A stretch of 34,484 nucleotides of DNA from Methylibium sp. (lineage in GTDB: Bacteria; Pseudomonadota; Gammaproteobacteria; Burkholderiales; Burkholderiaceae_C): positions 1-34,484 of the forward strand of contig NZ_JACDCU010000006.1 of NCBI RefSeq assembly GCF_013817365.1, given 5' to 3'. The notes beneath the pieces were generated by a model. That model saw only the letters and a program-made list of their open reading frames with translations, was not told where the DNA came from and ran no database searches. The position numbers and the translations under genes were made by a program. Shown in pieces: positions 10,103-19,635 of the stretch (positions are counted from its first letter, which is position 1; each line of letters opens with the position of its first letter).

Positions 10103-11194
10103 ATGATCAAACCCCATCGCATCGCCGTGATCGCCGGCGACGGCATCGGCCAGGAAGTGATGCCGGAAGGCGTGCGCGTGCTGCAGGCCGCCGCCAAGCG
10201 CTTCGACCTCGCGCTCGAGTTCGAGGAATTCGATTGGGCTGCGGCAGCCTACTGGCAGCGCACCGGCCAGATGATGCCGGACGACTGGGCCGCCACGCTG
10301 AGCGGCTTCAGCGCGATCTACTTCGGCGCCGTCGGCTGGCCGGCCGTGGTGCCCGACCACGTTTCGCTGTGGGGCTCGCTGCTCAAGTTCCGCCGTGATT
10401 TCGACCAGTACGTGAACCTGCGGCCGGTGCGGCTGCTGCCCGGCGTGCCCTCGCCGCTGGCGAACAAGAAGCCGGGCGACATCGACATGATGATCGTGCG
10501 CGAGAACACCGAGGGCGAGTATTCGTCGGTCGGCGGGCGCATGTTCGAAGGCACCGAGCGCGAGTTCGTGCTGCAGGAGTCGGTGTTCACGCGCCACGGC
10601 GTCGATCGCATCCTGAAATACGCCTTCGAGCTGGCCGAACGCCGCCCGCGCAAGACGCTCACCGCGGCCACCAAGAGCAACGGCATCTCGATCAGCATGC
10701 CCTACTGGGACGAGCGCGTTGCCGCGATGGCCGCGCACCACCCCGACGTGCGCTGGGACAAGCAGCACATCGACATCCTTTCCGCACGCTTCGTGCTGCA
10801 GCCCGAGCGCTTCGACGTGGTGGTGGCGAGCAATTTGTTCGGCGACATCCTCTCCGACCTGGGCCCGGCCTGCACCGGCACCATCGGCCTGGCACCTTCG
10901 GCCAATCTCAACCCGGAGCGCAGGTTTCCGTCGCTGTTCGAGCCCGTGCACGGTTCGGCGCCGGACATCTTCGGCCAGCAGATCGCCAACCCCATCGCGA
11001 TGATCTGGTCGGGCGCGCTGATGCTCGATTTCCTCGGCCGCGCGTCGGGCGCGGACACCGCCAGGCACGTGCAGGCGCACGACGCCATCGTCGCGGCGAT
11101 CGAGCGCGTGCTGATCGAGGGGCCGCGCACGCGAGACCTGGGCGGTACGGCCGGCACGCAGGAGATCGGCAAAGCCATCGCCGCGTCGCTCTGA
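10103..11194 (+). CDS. ttuC: Tartrate dehydrogenase / D-malate dehydrogenase (decarboxylating), isocitrate/isopropylmalate dehydrogenase superfamily
   Basis: MIKPHRIAVIAGDGIGQEVMPEGVRVL...GAVGWPAVVPDHVSLWGSLLKFRRDFDQYVNLRPVRLLPGVPSPL...IVRENTEGEYSSVGGR...ASNLFGDILSDLGPACTGTIGLAPSANLNPERRFPSLFEPVHGSAPDIFG. AAGGAG upstream of ATG 10103. Confidence 0.92.
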   Translation: MIKPHRIAVIAGDGIGQEVMPEGVRVLQAAAKRFDLALEFEEFDWAAAAYWQRTGQMMPDDWAATLSGFSAIYFGAVGWPAVVPDHVSLWGSLLKFRRDFDQYVNLRPVRLLPGVPSPLANKKPGDIDMMIVRENTEGEYSSVGGRMFEGTEREFVLQESVFTRHGVDRILKYAFELAERRPRKTLTAATKSNGISISMPYWDERVAAMAAHHPDVRWDKQHIDILSARFVLQPERFDVVVASNLFGDILSDLGPACTGTIGLAPSANLNPERRFPSLFEPVHGSAPDIFGQQIANPIAMIWSGALMLDFLGRASGADTARHVQAHDAIVAAIERVLIEGPRTRDLGGTAGTQEIGKAIAASL

Positions 11195-11204
11195 CTCGGT
11201 AAAC

Positions 11205-11251
11205 GTATCGCATTATTTACAAAGGCATCCTCCTTGCCTAACATGCGATAC
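11205..11251. promoter_or_regulatory. Candidate autoregulatory operator: 9-bp perfect inverted repeat GTATCGCAT (11205-11213) / ATGCGATAC (11243-11251)
   Basis: Arms are exact reverse complements, separated by 29 nt. They flank an A/T-rich stretch (cattatttac) immediately before the XRE gene. Confidence 0.5.
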
Positions 11252-11599
11252 ATGCCTGCCCCACAACCCCCCCTTTTCCCTGCGCTCAACCGCCTGCTTG
11301 CAGACTTCGGTGAGCGACTCCGAGTGGCTCGCCTTCGCCGCCACCTGACGCTCGAACAAGTCTGCGCGCGTGCGGATGTTTCCCGCATGACCTTGTACCG
11401 GGCGGAGTCCGGCAATTCGGCCGTGTCGCTCGGCACATACCTGCGCATCCTGGCCGTCCTCAAGTTGGAGGGCGATCTGGAACTGGTAGCGCGCGATGAC
11501 ACGCTCGGCCGCATGCTGCAAGACCAGGAGCTTCCCGAGCGCCGCGCGCCCCGCCGGCGCAAGACGGATTCCGAAGACACGGGCGAGCCTCCCCAATGA
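11252..11599 (+). CDS. XRE/HipB-like helix-turn-helix regulator
   Basis: FGERLRVARLRRHLTLEQVCARADVSRMTLYRAESGNSAVSLGTYLRILAVLKLEGDLELVARDDTLGRMLQDQEL: HTH_3 followed by the typical HipB/antitoxin-like short tail. Track start is TTG 11234; ATGs at 11243 and 11252 are alternatives. Confidence 0.85.
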   Translation: MPAPQPPLFPALNRLLADFGERLRVARLRRHLTLEQVCARADVSRMTLYRAESGNSAVSLGTYLRILAVLKLEGDLELVARDDTLGRMLQDQELPERRAPRRRKTDSEDTGEPPQ

Positions 11600-11661
11600 G
11601 GCCCGAGGAAGTGCCCGATGGCCGTGCGGTGACGACCTCGCGGGTCTGCTGGCTTGGACGT

Positions 11662-11678
11662 CCCCAGGGCGCCTGGGG
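11662..11678. terminator. Possible terminator hairpin between convergent XRE gene and pepP
   Basis: ccccagg-gcg-cctgggg, 7-bp perfect stem with 3-nt loop, followed on + strand by gcggtcatttcattt. It lies about 10 bp past the pepP stop. No canonical T-tract. Confidence 0.45.
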
Positions 11679-11687
11679 GCGGTCATT

Positions 11688-13082
11688 TCATTTCCGCATC
11701 AACGCTTCGATGTCGTCGGGCCTGACCGGCGCGCCGCGGCTGAGCAGCTCGCAACCCTCCGGCGTGACCAGCGCGTCGTCTTCGATGCGGATGCCGATGT
11801 GCCACCAGCGCTCGTCCACGTCGGGCGCCGGGCGCACGTACAGGCCGGGCTCGATGGTGAGCACCATGCCGGGCTGCAAGAGCCGTGACGGCTTCTTGAC
11901 GACGCGTTGGCCCATGCCGTCGGCTTGCTCGACCGGTGCTTCGTCCAGCGCCGAGTACTCGCCCGCATCGTGCACGTCCAGTCCCAGCCAGTGCCCTGTG
12001 CCGTGCATGTAGAAGCGGCGGTAGGCGGCATTGGCCACCACATCGTCCACGCCGCCCAGCGTGTTGCGGTCGAGCAGGCCGAGTTCGAGCAGGCCTTCGC
12101 TGAGCACGCGAATCGCCGCCCAGTGGCTGTCGAGCTTGCGGGCGCCGGGGCGGGTGAGCGAGATGGCCGCCTCTTGCGCGGTCAGCACCAACTCGTACAG
12201 CGTTCGCTGCGCCGGCGTGTAGCGGCCGTTCACCGGGAACGTGCGGGTGATGTCGCTGGCATAGCCGCCGTATTCGCAGCCGGCGTCGATCAGGCACAGC
12301 TCGCCCGCCTCGAGCTCCGCATCGCCGGCGCCGCCGAGCCCGAGCTCTGCACTGCCGGCCTGGTAATGGAGGATGCAGGCATTGCGCCCGGCCGCGACGA
12401 TGCTGTTATAGGCCGGCCCGCTGGCTCCGCTGCGCCGGAACTCGTGCAACAGCTCGGCCTCGAGCTCGTATTCGCGCAGGCCGGGCCGGCAGGCGCGCAT
12501 GGCGCGCACATGAGCCGCTGCGCCGATCTCGCCGGCGCGGCGCATGAGTGCCACCTCGTGGGCGTCCTTGAAGAGCCGCATTTCGTCGAGCACCACGGCC
12601 AGATCGCGCTGCTGCGCCGGCGCCTCGATGCCGCTGCGCGAGCGTGAGCGCACCGCGGCCAGCCAGCCGTTCACCTGAGCAGCGAGGCCGTCGTGGCCGC
12701 CGAACGGAAACCACACGGCGGGCTGATTCGCCAGGCGCTCGGGCAGCACTTCGTCGAGCAACGCCACCGGCAGCGCCTCATCGATGCCCAAGGTGGCTGC
12801 GGCGGTATCGGGCCCGAGCCGGTAGCCGTCCCAGATCTCACGCTCCGTGTCCTTGGGCCGGCACAGCAGCAGACTGCTACCGGCGGCATCGAGCAGCAAC
12901 CAAGCGCCGGGCTCGGCAAAGCCGGTGAGGTAGAAAAAGGCGCTGTCATGCCGAAAAGGGTGCTCGCTGTCGGCGTTGCGCGGGCGCTCGGGCGCGGTGG
13001 GGAGCAGCGCCAGGCCGCCGCCGGCCGCGCGCAGCGCCGCACAGACGCGGGCACGGCGCGAGGCATAGACGTCGGTGGGCAT
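11688..13082 (-). CDS. pepP: Xaa-Pro aminopeptidase (aminopeptidase P, M24B)
   Basis: MPTDVYASRRARVCAALRAAGGGLALLPTAPERPRNADSEHPFRHDSAFFYLTGFAEPGAWLLL...LIDAGCEYGGYASDITRTFPVNGRYTPAQRTLYELVL...FYMHGTGHWLGLDVHDAGEY...LQPGMVLTIEPGLYV: complete metal-binding D-D-H-E-E set. Confidence 0.96.
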   Translation of the reverse strand: MPTDVYASRRARVCAALRAAGGGLALLPTAPERPRNADSEHPFRHDSAFFYLTGFAEPGAWLLLDAAGSSLLLCRPKDTEREIWDGYRLGPDTAAATLGIDEALPVALLDEVLPERLANQPAVWFPFGGHDGLAAQVNGWLAAVRSRSRSGIEAPAQQRDLAVVLDEMRLFKDAHEVALMRRAGEIGAAAHVRAMRACRPGLREYELEAELLHEFRRSGASGPAYNSIVAAGRNACILHYQAGSAELGLGGAGDAELEAGELCLIDAGCEYGGYASDITRTFPVNGRYTPAQRTLYELVLTAQEAAISLTRPGARKLDSHWAAIRVLSEGLLELGLLDRNTLGGVDDVVANAAYRRFYMHGTGHWLGLDVHDAGEYSALDEAPVEQADGMGQRVVKKPSRLLQPGMVLTIEPGLYVRPAPDVDERWWHIGIRIEDDALVTPEGCELLSRGAPVRPDDIEALMRK

Positions 13083-13167
13083 GGGGCGATGCGGCAGTGG
13101 GTACGCTTGGCAGTCTAGACGCCGCCCGCTTGGTCCTTTCTAGCGGCGTGAAAACGGAGAAATACGC

Positions 13168-14160
13168 ATGCAATACCGCCGTCTCGGCCGCAGCGGCCTG
13201 CAGGTCAGCGAGCTGTCGCTGGGCTCGTGGGTCACGTACCACAACCAAGTGAACGTCGCCTCGGCCAAGGAGATGCTCGCGGCCGCGCTCGACGCCGGCA
13301 TCAACTTCTTCGACAACGCCGAGATCTATGCCAACGGCCGCAGCGAAACCATCATGGGCGAGGCTTTCAAGCAGCTCGGCCTCTCGCGGCTCGACTACGT
13401 GGTCTCGACCAAGTTCTTCTGGGGCCTGGACCGCGCCCAGCCGGGCCAGCGGCCGCGCATCAACGCGCAGGACACGCTCAACCGCAAGTATCTGAACCAC
13501 GCGATGGACGCCTCGCTCGCGCGGCTGCAGATGGATCACGTCGATCTGGTGTTCTGCCACCGGCCCGACCCGGCGACGCCGATCGAGGAAACGGTCTGGG
13601 CCTTCCATGACCTCATCACGAAGGGGAAGTTGCTTTACTGGGGCACCAGCGAGTGGAGTGCGGCCGAGATCCGCGCGGCCTGGGACATCGCCGACAAGCA
13701 CCACCTGCACAAGCCGGTGATGGAGCAGCCGCAATACCACCTGTTCCACCGCAAGCGCGTCGAGCACGAGTACGCGCGGCTGTATGACGACATCGGCCTG
13801 GGCCTGACCACCTGGAGCCCGCTGGCCAGCGGGCTGCTCACCGGCAAGTACCGCAACGGCGTTCCCGAGGGCAGCCGCGCTTCGCTCGAGAACATGGCCT
13901 TCTTGCGCGAGGGTCTGCTCGATGCCGGGAAAAACGCGGCCGTCGGCGAACTGGAGAAGATTGCCGTCGAGCTGGGCGGCAGCGTGGCGCAGTTGGCTAT
14001 TGCCTGGATCAACCGCAATCCACGCGTGAGCACGGTGATCCTCGGGGCCAGCAAGCTCTCACAGTTGCACGACAACCTGGGCGCGCTGGGACTCACCCCC
14101 AAGCTCACACCGGAGGTGATCGCGCGCATCGACGCGATCACGCAGCCGCTCGCGGTCTGA
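13168..14160 (+). CDS. Aldo/keto reductase (voltage-gated K+ channel beta-subunit-like)
   Basis: [24 protein letters not shown]...[30 protein letters not shown]...[42 protein letters not shown]...[26 protein letters not shown]. Confidence 0.94.
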   Translation: MQYRRLGRSGLQVSELSLGSWVTYHNQVNVASAKEMLAAALDAGINFFDNAEIYANGRSETIMGEAFKQLGLSRLDYVVSTKFFWGLDRAQPGQRPRINAQDTLNRKYLNHAMDASLARLQMDHVDLVFCHRPDPATPIEETVWAFHDLITKGKLLYWGTSEWSAAEIRAAWDIADKHHLHKPVMEQPQYHLFHRKRVEHEYARLYDDIGLGLTTWSPLASGLLTGKYRNGVPEGSRASLENMAFLREGLLDAGKNAAVGELEKIAVELGGSVAQLAIAWINRNPRVSTVILGASKLSQLHDNLGALGLTPKLTPEVIARIDAITQPLAV

Positions 14161-14164
14161 ACGC

Positions 14165-14502
14165 CGCCTGCCGGCCGGCGCTCGGAAGCTCAGCTCGACC
14201 CGGTAGATGGCGGTCGTGCCGCTCACTTCGTTGCCGACCCATCAACAAGGGCTCGCCGGTCGGCGAAGCTGAGGCCGGGATGAAGGCCAGGCCCTCGGGG
14301 CCGAGATCGCCGGCAGTCGCCAGCACCGTGCCCGGGTCGTCGGTGGTCCAGTCTTCGCGGGTGTTGAGGTAGTCGACACGCACCGGCGCGCGCGGATCGG
14401 TGACGTCGTAGACCAGCACGCCGCCCATGCGCTCCAGACCGAGGAAGAGGAAGGTCCTGTCGCCATGCGCCCCAGGGTCAGGCCTTCCGGCTCGGACAGC
14501 GT
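14165..14502 (-). pseudogene. Decayed 3' remnant of a choice-of-anchor I domain protein
   Basis: Three frame-shifted segments assemble to APTLSEPEGLTLGRMA / GDRTFLFLGLERMGGVLVYDVTDPRAPVRVDYLNTREDWTTDDPGTVLATAGDLGPEGLAFIPASASPTGEPLLM / VGNEVSGTTAIYRVELS. Each junction fits a single-base change in a G run. The N-terminal part of the protein is absent. Confidence 0.72.
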
Positions 14503-14641
14503 AGGCGCACAACATGAAGAGATTTCGACATTGCGATGACGGTTGCATGACGGCGGGCGGCCGTCCGGCGGCCGGGCAAGGCACGGCCGGGTATCCGGAC
14601 GCGACTCGAACGAAGCCCGTGACCGCGAAGGCGCGCGAGCT

Positions 14642-15346
14642 TCAGCCGCGTGGCAGCGCCGACGGATCGAGCTTGGTGGCCGGATGCGCCGGCGCCATCG
14701 GATGCAGCGCGCGGCGCAGCGCGGCGCGCTTGTCAGCGGCGGCGCGGCGGCGGTTGTCGGCCACCACGTCCATTTGCAGCCGCACGAAGTTGGCCAGGTC
14801 CTCGACGCGGCCTTCGCCGCCGAGCAGCGCGCCGGTGCGCGGCATCTTCACCGCCTTGCCGGTCTTGAGCATCAGGACCAGTTGACAAGCTCCGGGACGC
14901 AGCCAGGCCGGCCCGCGGGCCGGCCGGTTGCGCTCGACGACCAGTACCTCGCGCAGGTCAGAGATCGCGACGCGGCGCGACGATTTGCGCCAGCCGCGCC
15001 GCCACGTCACGAACTTCACGCTGGCCGCGACGCGTTCCCACGCCCACAGGTCCCAGCCGACCGCGACGGCCCACAGCCCGAGCGCCGGCCACAGCGACCA
15101 GTCCGCCGAGCGCAGCGCGGTCGCACCGAGCAGACCGGCGGCGATCAGCGCCAGCCAGACCGGGAGCAAGCCGCGCTCGCCCGGCGTCCACAGGCTGCGC
15201 TCGTAAAGCGCGGAATCGGTGTGCTCACCCGAAAGCGGCTGGTACGCGAGCAGCGCCACGCGCAAACCCCGCACCACGGCGTACTGCAGCAGCACCGCGG
15301 CCGCAACGCCTGCCGCGCCGATCAGCGCCGTCGTCAGCGCATCCAT
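14642..15346 (-). CDS. Conserved-looking hypothetical membrane protein (234 aa)
   Basis: MDALTTALIGAAGVAAAVLLQYAVVRGLRVALLAYQPLSG...GLLPVWLALIAAGLLGATALRSADWSLWPALGLWAVAVGWDLWAW: three hydrophobic stretches, then a charged C-terminal half. ORF fits snugly 15 bp downstream of murU on the same strand. Confidence 0.7.
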   Translation of the reverse strand: MDALTTALIGAAGVAAAVLLQYAVVRGLRVALLAYQPLSGEHTDSALYERSLWTPGERGLLPVWLALIAAGLLGATALRSADWSLWPALGLWAVAVGWDLWAWERVAASVKFVTWRRGWRKSSRRVAISDLREVLVVERNRPARGPAWLRPGACQLVLMLKTGKAVKMPRTGALLGGEGRVEDLANFVRLQMDVVADNRRRAAADKRAALRRALHPMAPAHPATKLDPSALPRG

Positions 15347-15361
15347 GTGTCGCTCCTCCGT

Positions 15362-16063
15362 TCATGTCTCGTCGTTCTGCAGGGCCTGCCAGCGCTCCGG
15401 TGTGCCGACATCGGCCCAGGGGCCGGTGTACAGGCTGCCACTGATGCGCCCCTGCGCAATCGCTGCGTCGAAGCATGGCTTCAGCGCGGCCTTGCGGCCG
15501 GGCGCAACACCCGCCACCAGCGCCGATTGGAACAAGCCCACGGTCGAGTACGTGTAACGGGTCTGCTGTTGCGTGTCGTCAGCGGCCAACACACGGCCCT
15601 CGGGGCTCAGGCCGAAGTCGCCGCGCGGGTGCTGCGGCGGGTTGGGCACGAGCCAGAGGTGGGCCAGATCGCCGCGGGCCGTGAAGTCGGTCACGTGTTG
15701 CGCGTCGAAGCGAAAACCGGGAATGAACACGTCACCGCCCACGACCCAGAACGTGTCGCTTTGCAACAGTGGCAACGCAGTGGCGATGCCGCCCGCGGTT
15801 TCGAGCGCACCGCCGTGATCGCGGCCTTCCATCGAATAGCGAATCACCAGGCCGAAGCACGAGCCGTCGCCCAGCAGGGCGGGGAACTGCTCCTCGAGCC
15901 AGGCGGTGTTGATGACGACCTCGCGCACCCCGCTGGCTGCAAGCGCTTCGAGATGCCAGACGATGAGCGGCTTGCCGCGCACCGGCAGCAAGGGCTTCGG
16001 GGTGTGGTCGGTCAGCGGGCGCATGCGCTCACCGCGGCCGGCTGCAAGGATGAGCGCTTTCAT
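15362..16063 (-). CDS. murU: Nucleotidyltransferase family protein, N-acetylmuramate alpha-1-phosphate uridylyltransferase-like
   Basis: MKALILAAGRGERMRPLTDHTPKPLLPVRGKPLIVWHLEALAASGVREVVINTAWLEEQ...WVVGGDVFIPGF...YTGPWADVGTPERWQAL: sugar-1-phosphate NTP transferase signature (GxGxRxxPxTxxxPK). Confidence 0.85.
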   Translation of the reverse strand: MKALILAAGRGERMRPLTDHTPKPLLPVRGKPLIVWHLEALAASGVREVVINTAWLEEQFPALLGDGSCFGLVIRYSMEGRDHGGALETAGGIATALPLLQSDTFWVVGGDVFIPGFRFDAQHVTDFTARGDLAHLWLVPNPPQHPRGDFGLSPEGRVLAADDTQQQTRYTYSTVGLFQSALVAGVAPGRKAALKPCFDAAIAQGRISGSLYTGPWADVGTPERWQALQNDET

Positions 16064-16125
16064 GGCGCCGCAGTCTAGGGCAGTGGTGCGCCGGGCGGCG
16101 GCGGCAGCAGCTGCTGTCGAAGCCC

Positions 16126-16149
16126 CCGGGGCGGCTCAATCCGCCCCGG
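16126..16149. promoter_or_regulatory. 9-bp inverted repeat (ccggggcgg-ctcaat-ccgccccgg) in the murU/tkt divergent intergenic region, upstream of a TAAAAT -10-like element (16175-16180)
   Basis: Perfect 9-bp stem with 6-nt loop; cgTAAAATcgcc lies about 25 bp downstream, 55 bp before the tkt start. Confidence 0.4.
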
Positions 16150-16233
16150 TCAGCGAGCTCATGAAGGCGCCTCGTAAAATCGCCGGTTCTTCGTTCAGCA
16201 GCCCGCGTTTCGCCGCAATCGCCCCCCTCGCCC

Positions 16234-18309
16234 ATGGCCGCCCCCGACATCCGATCAAAGCTCGACCCAGTCACCACCCCCGAGCCCGTCCTGATGGCCA
16301 GCGCGATCCGCGCGCTGGCGATGGACGCCGTGCAGCAGGCCAATTCCGGCCACCCCGGCGCGCCGATGGGCATGGCCGACATGGCGGTGGCCCTGTGGGG
16401 CCGCCACCTGCGCCACAACCCGGCCGATACGCGCTGGGCGAATCGCGACCGCTTCGTGCTTTCCAACGGCCACGGCTCGATGCTGATTTATGCGCTGCTG
16501 CACCTGAGCGGCTATGCGCTGCCAACCGACGAGCTGCGCAACTTTCGACAACTGCACAGCAAGACGCCCGGCCATCCCGAGGTCGGCGTCACGCCCGGCA
16601 TCGAAACCACCACCGGCCCGCTCGGCCAGGGCTTGGCCAACGCGGTCGGCATGGCGCTCGCCGAGAAGCTGCTCGCGGCCGAGTTCAACCGCCCGGCGCA
16701 CGCGGTGGTCGATCACCACACCTACGTTTTTCTCGGCGATGGCTGCCTGATGGAAGGCATCAGCCACGAGGCCTGCGCGCTGGCCGGCGCCTGGAAGCTG
16801 AACAAGCTGATCGCGCTGTACGACGACAACGGCATTTCCATCGACGGTCAGGTCGCGCCCTGGTTCATCGACGACAGCGCCAAACGCTTCGCGGCCTACG
16901 GGTGGAACGTCATCGGCCCGATCGACGGCCACGACACCGATGCGGTCGATGCCGCGATCGCCAAGGCAAAGGACTGCACCGACAAGCCCAGCTTCATCGT
17001 CTGCAAGACCGCCATCGGCAAGGGCTCGCCCAACCGCGCCGGCACCGCCAAGGCGCACGGCGAGCCGCTCGGCGCGGACGAGATCGTGCTCACGCGCACG
17101 GCGCTGGCCTGGACGCACGAGCCCTTCCACGTTCCGCAGGAAGCCTATGACGCCTGGGATGCGCGGGCCAGCGGGGCCGAGGCGCAGGCGAAGTGGGAGG
17201 CGGGCTTCGCGGTCTACCGCGCGGCGCATCCCGAGATCGCGGCCGAGTTCGAGCGCCGCATGCTGGGCGAGCTGCCGGCCAACTTCGCGCAGACCGCCGT
17301 CGATGCCGCGATTGCCGCGCATACGAAGGCTGAAACGGTCGCCACCCGCAAGGCCAGCCAGATGGCGCTCGAGGCCTTCACGGCCGCGCTGCCCGAGCTG
17401 ATCGGCGGCTCGGCCGACCTGACCGGCTCGAACCTCACCAACACCAAGAGCACCCCACCGCTGCGCATGGGCGAAGGCGGCGAACCCGTGCTGGGCGAGA
17501 ACGGCCGGCCCGGGCGCCACATCAACTACGGCGTGCGCGAATTCGGCATGGCCGCGGTGATGAACGGTTTGGCGCTGCACGGCGGCTTCATTCCCTACGG
17601 CGGCACCTTCCTGACCTTCAGCGACTATTCGCGCAACGCCATCCGCATGGCCGCGCTAATGAAGCAGCGTGTGATCCACGTGTTCACGCACGACAGCATC
17701 GGCCTGGGCGAGGACGGGCCCACGCACCAGAGCGTCGAGCATGCGGCCAGCCTGCGCCTGATCCCCAACCTCGACGTCTGGCGCCCGGCCGACACGGCCG
17801 AAACCGCGGTCGCCTGGACCCGCGCGCTGCTCAATGCCGATCGGCCGACGGCCCTGCTGCTGTCGCGCCAGAACCTGCCGTACTGCCCGAAGGACCAGCT
17901 CGACGAGATCGCCCGTGGCGCCTACGTGCTGGCCGAGCCCGGCGAGGTCGGCCTGAAGAAGAAGGCGCAGGCGGTCATCCTGGCCAGCGGCTCCGAGGTG
18001 CAGCTCGCGTTGCACGCGCAGCAGCAGCTCGCGGTGGCCGGCATCGCGGTGCGCGTCGTCTCGGTGCCCTCGACGACCACCTTCGACCGCCAGGACGCCG
18101 CCTACAAGCGCAGCGTGCTGCCCGAGGGCCTGCCGCGTGTGGCGGTCGAGGCAGGGGTCACCGACGGCTGGTGGAAATACGGCTGCGCCGCGGTGGTCGG
18201 GCTCGACACCTACGGCGAATCCGCGCCTGCAAACGTGCTGTTCAAGCACTTCGGCTTCACGGCGGAGAACGTCGCGGCCACGGTGCGCAAGGTCTTGTCC
18301 AAACACTGA
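16234..18309 (+). CDS. tkt: Transketolase
   Basis: [64 protein letters not shown]...[32 protein letters not shown]...[40 protein letters not shown]...[36 protein letters not shown]. Confidence 0.98.
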   Translation: MAAPDIRSKLDPVTTPEPVLMASAIRALAMDAVQQANSGHPGAPMGMADMAVALWGRHLRHNPADTRWANRDRFVLSNGHGSMLIYALLHLSGYALPTDELRNFRQLHSKTPGHPEVGVTPGIETTTGPLGQGLANAVGMALAEKLLAAEFNRPAHAVVDHHTYVFLGDGCLMEGISHEACALAGAWKLNKLIALYDDNGISIDGQVAPWFIDDSAKRFAAYGWNVIGPIDGHDTDAVDAAIAKAKDCTDKPSFIVCKTAIGKGSPNRAGTAKAHGEPLGADEIVLTRTALAWTHEPFHVPQEAYDAWDARASGAEAQAKWEAGFAVYRAAHPEIAAEFERRMLGELPANFAQTAVDAAIAAHTKAETVATRKASQMALEAFTAALPELIGGSADLTGSNLTNTKSTPPLRMGEGGEPVLGENGRPGRHINYGVREFGMAAVMNGLALHGGFIPYGGTFLTFSDYSRNAIRMAALMKQRVIHVFTHDSIGLGEDGPTHQSVEHAASLRLIPNLDVWRPADTAETAVAWTRALLNADRPTALLLSRQNLPYCPKDQLDEIARGAYVLAEPGEVGLKKKAQAVILASGSEVQLALHAQQQLAVAGIAVRVVSVPSTTTFDRQDAAYKRSVLPEGLPRVAVEAGVTDGWWKYGCAAVVGLDTYGESAPANVLFKHFGFTAENVAATVRKVLSKH

Positions 18310-18324
18310 ACGAAGGAGTCCACG

Positions 18325-19341
18325 ATGACCATCAAAGTCGCCATCAATGGCTATGGCCGCATCGGCCGCAACGTGCTGCGCGCCCACTACGAGGGCGGCA
18401 AGAAGCACGACATCCAGATCGTCGCCATCAACGACCTGGGCGACCCGAACACGAACGCTCACCTGACGCAGTACGACACCGCGCACGGCCGCTTCCCGGG
18501 CACGGTGACGGTCGAGGGCGAGCACATGGTCGTCAACGGCGACAAGATCAAGGTGCTGGCCACGCGCAACCCGGCCGAGTTGCCCTGGGGCGAGATGGGC
18601 GTGGACGTGGTGATGGAGTGCACGGGCTTCTTCACCACCAAGGAGAAGGCCTCGGCGCACCTGAAGGGCGGGGCGAAGAAGGTGATCATCTCGGCACCGG
18701 GCGGCAAGGACGTCGATGCGACCATCGTCTTCGGCGTCAATCACAAGGTGCTCAAGGCCAGCGACACGGTGATCTCCAACGCCTCGTGCACCACCAACTG
18801 CCTGGCGCCACTCGTCAAGGCGCTGCACGACGCCATCGGCGTCGAGACCGGCCTGATGACGACGATCCACTCCTACACCAACGACCAGGTGCTCACCGAC
18901 GTCTACCACGAGGATCTGCGCCGCGCGCGCAGCGCCACGATGAGCATGATCCCGACCAAGACGGGTGCTGCCGCCGCGGTCGGGCTGGTGATGCCGGAGT
19001 TGAACGGCAAGCTCGACGGCTTCGCGATCCGCGTGCCGACCCTCAACGTGTCGGTGGTGGACCTGAGCTTCACGCCCAAGCGAGCGACCACCGTCGACGA
19101 GGTGAACAAGGTGCTGCAGGCCGCCAGCGAGGGCGAGCTGAAAGGCATCCTGGGCGTCAATACCTTGCCGCTGGTCAGCGTCGACTTCAACCACGACGCG
19201 CGCTCCAGCGTGTTCGACGCGACGCAGACGCGCGTGTCGGCCGACGGCAAGCTGGTCAAGGTGCTGAGCTGGTACGACAACGAGTGGGCGTTCTCGAACC
19301 GCATGCTGGACACGACGGTCGCGCTGATGGCGGCCAAGTAA
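18325..19341 (+). CDS. gap: Type I glyceraldehyde-3-phosphate dehydrogenase
   Basis: [27 protein letters not shown]...[40 protein letters not shown]...[28 protein letters not shown]...[16 protein letters not shown]. Starts 16 bp after tkt stop, with an aaggag SD. Confidence 0.98.
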   Translation: MTIKVAINGYGRIGRNVLRAHYEGGKKHDIQIVAINDLGDPNTNAHLTQYDTAHGRFPGTVTVEGEHMVVNGDKIKVLATRNPAELPWGEMGVDVVMECTGFFTTKEKASAHLKGGAKKVIISAPGGKDVDATIVFGVNHKVLKASDTVISNASCTTNCLAPLVKALHDAIGVETGLMTTIHSYTNDQVLTDVYHEDLRRARSATMSMIPTKTGAAAAVGLVMPELNGKLDGFAIRVPTLNVSVVDLSFTPKRATTVDEVNKVLQAASEGELKGILGVNTLPLVSVDFNHDARSSVFDATQTRVSADGKLVKVLSWYDNEWAFSNRMLDTTVALMAAK

Positions 19342-19351
19342 GGGGCTGATA

Positions 19352-19377
19352 GGGGAGGCCGCAGCGGCGGCCTCCCC
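19352..19377 (+). terminator. Candidate terminator hairpin downstream of gap
   Basis: ggggaggccgc-agcg-gcggcctcccc: 11-bp perfect stem, tetraloop, 10 bp past the gap stop. No strong T-tract follows. Confidence 0.65.
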
Positions 19378-19635
19378 GAGGACCAAAGTGCTCTGCCCTT
19401 GCCCCGGCGATGGCAACAGGCGCTCACCCCTCGCGAGATCGACGCGCCGTTGAGGATCATTCACGCGGGCGATCTGCGGTTCGGTGCCGAAGCTGCAACG
19501 CGCCATCGGCTTTTGCGCGGTGTGCGGGTTCACGATGGGTGTCGGCAAACCCCTGCGCGACGCCGACGCCGACTCACTGGCTAAAGTCGGCGCGCCTCCT
19601 ACACTGGCCCGCCTCACCGCCCGCCGCGAAACGCC

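Noticed and set aside
13119-13149. Inverted repeat acgccgc/gcggcgt between pepP and the aldo/keto reductase
   Set aside because: Short 7-bp GC-rich arms with 17-nt loop; weak evidence for an operator.
14543-16078. 511-aa plus-strand ORF across murU and the membrane protein
   Set aside because: Antisense to two better supported minus-strand genes; low-complexity Arg/Gln/His composition.
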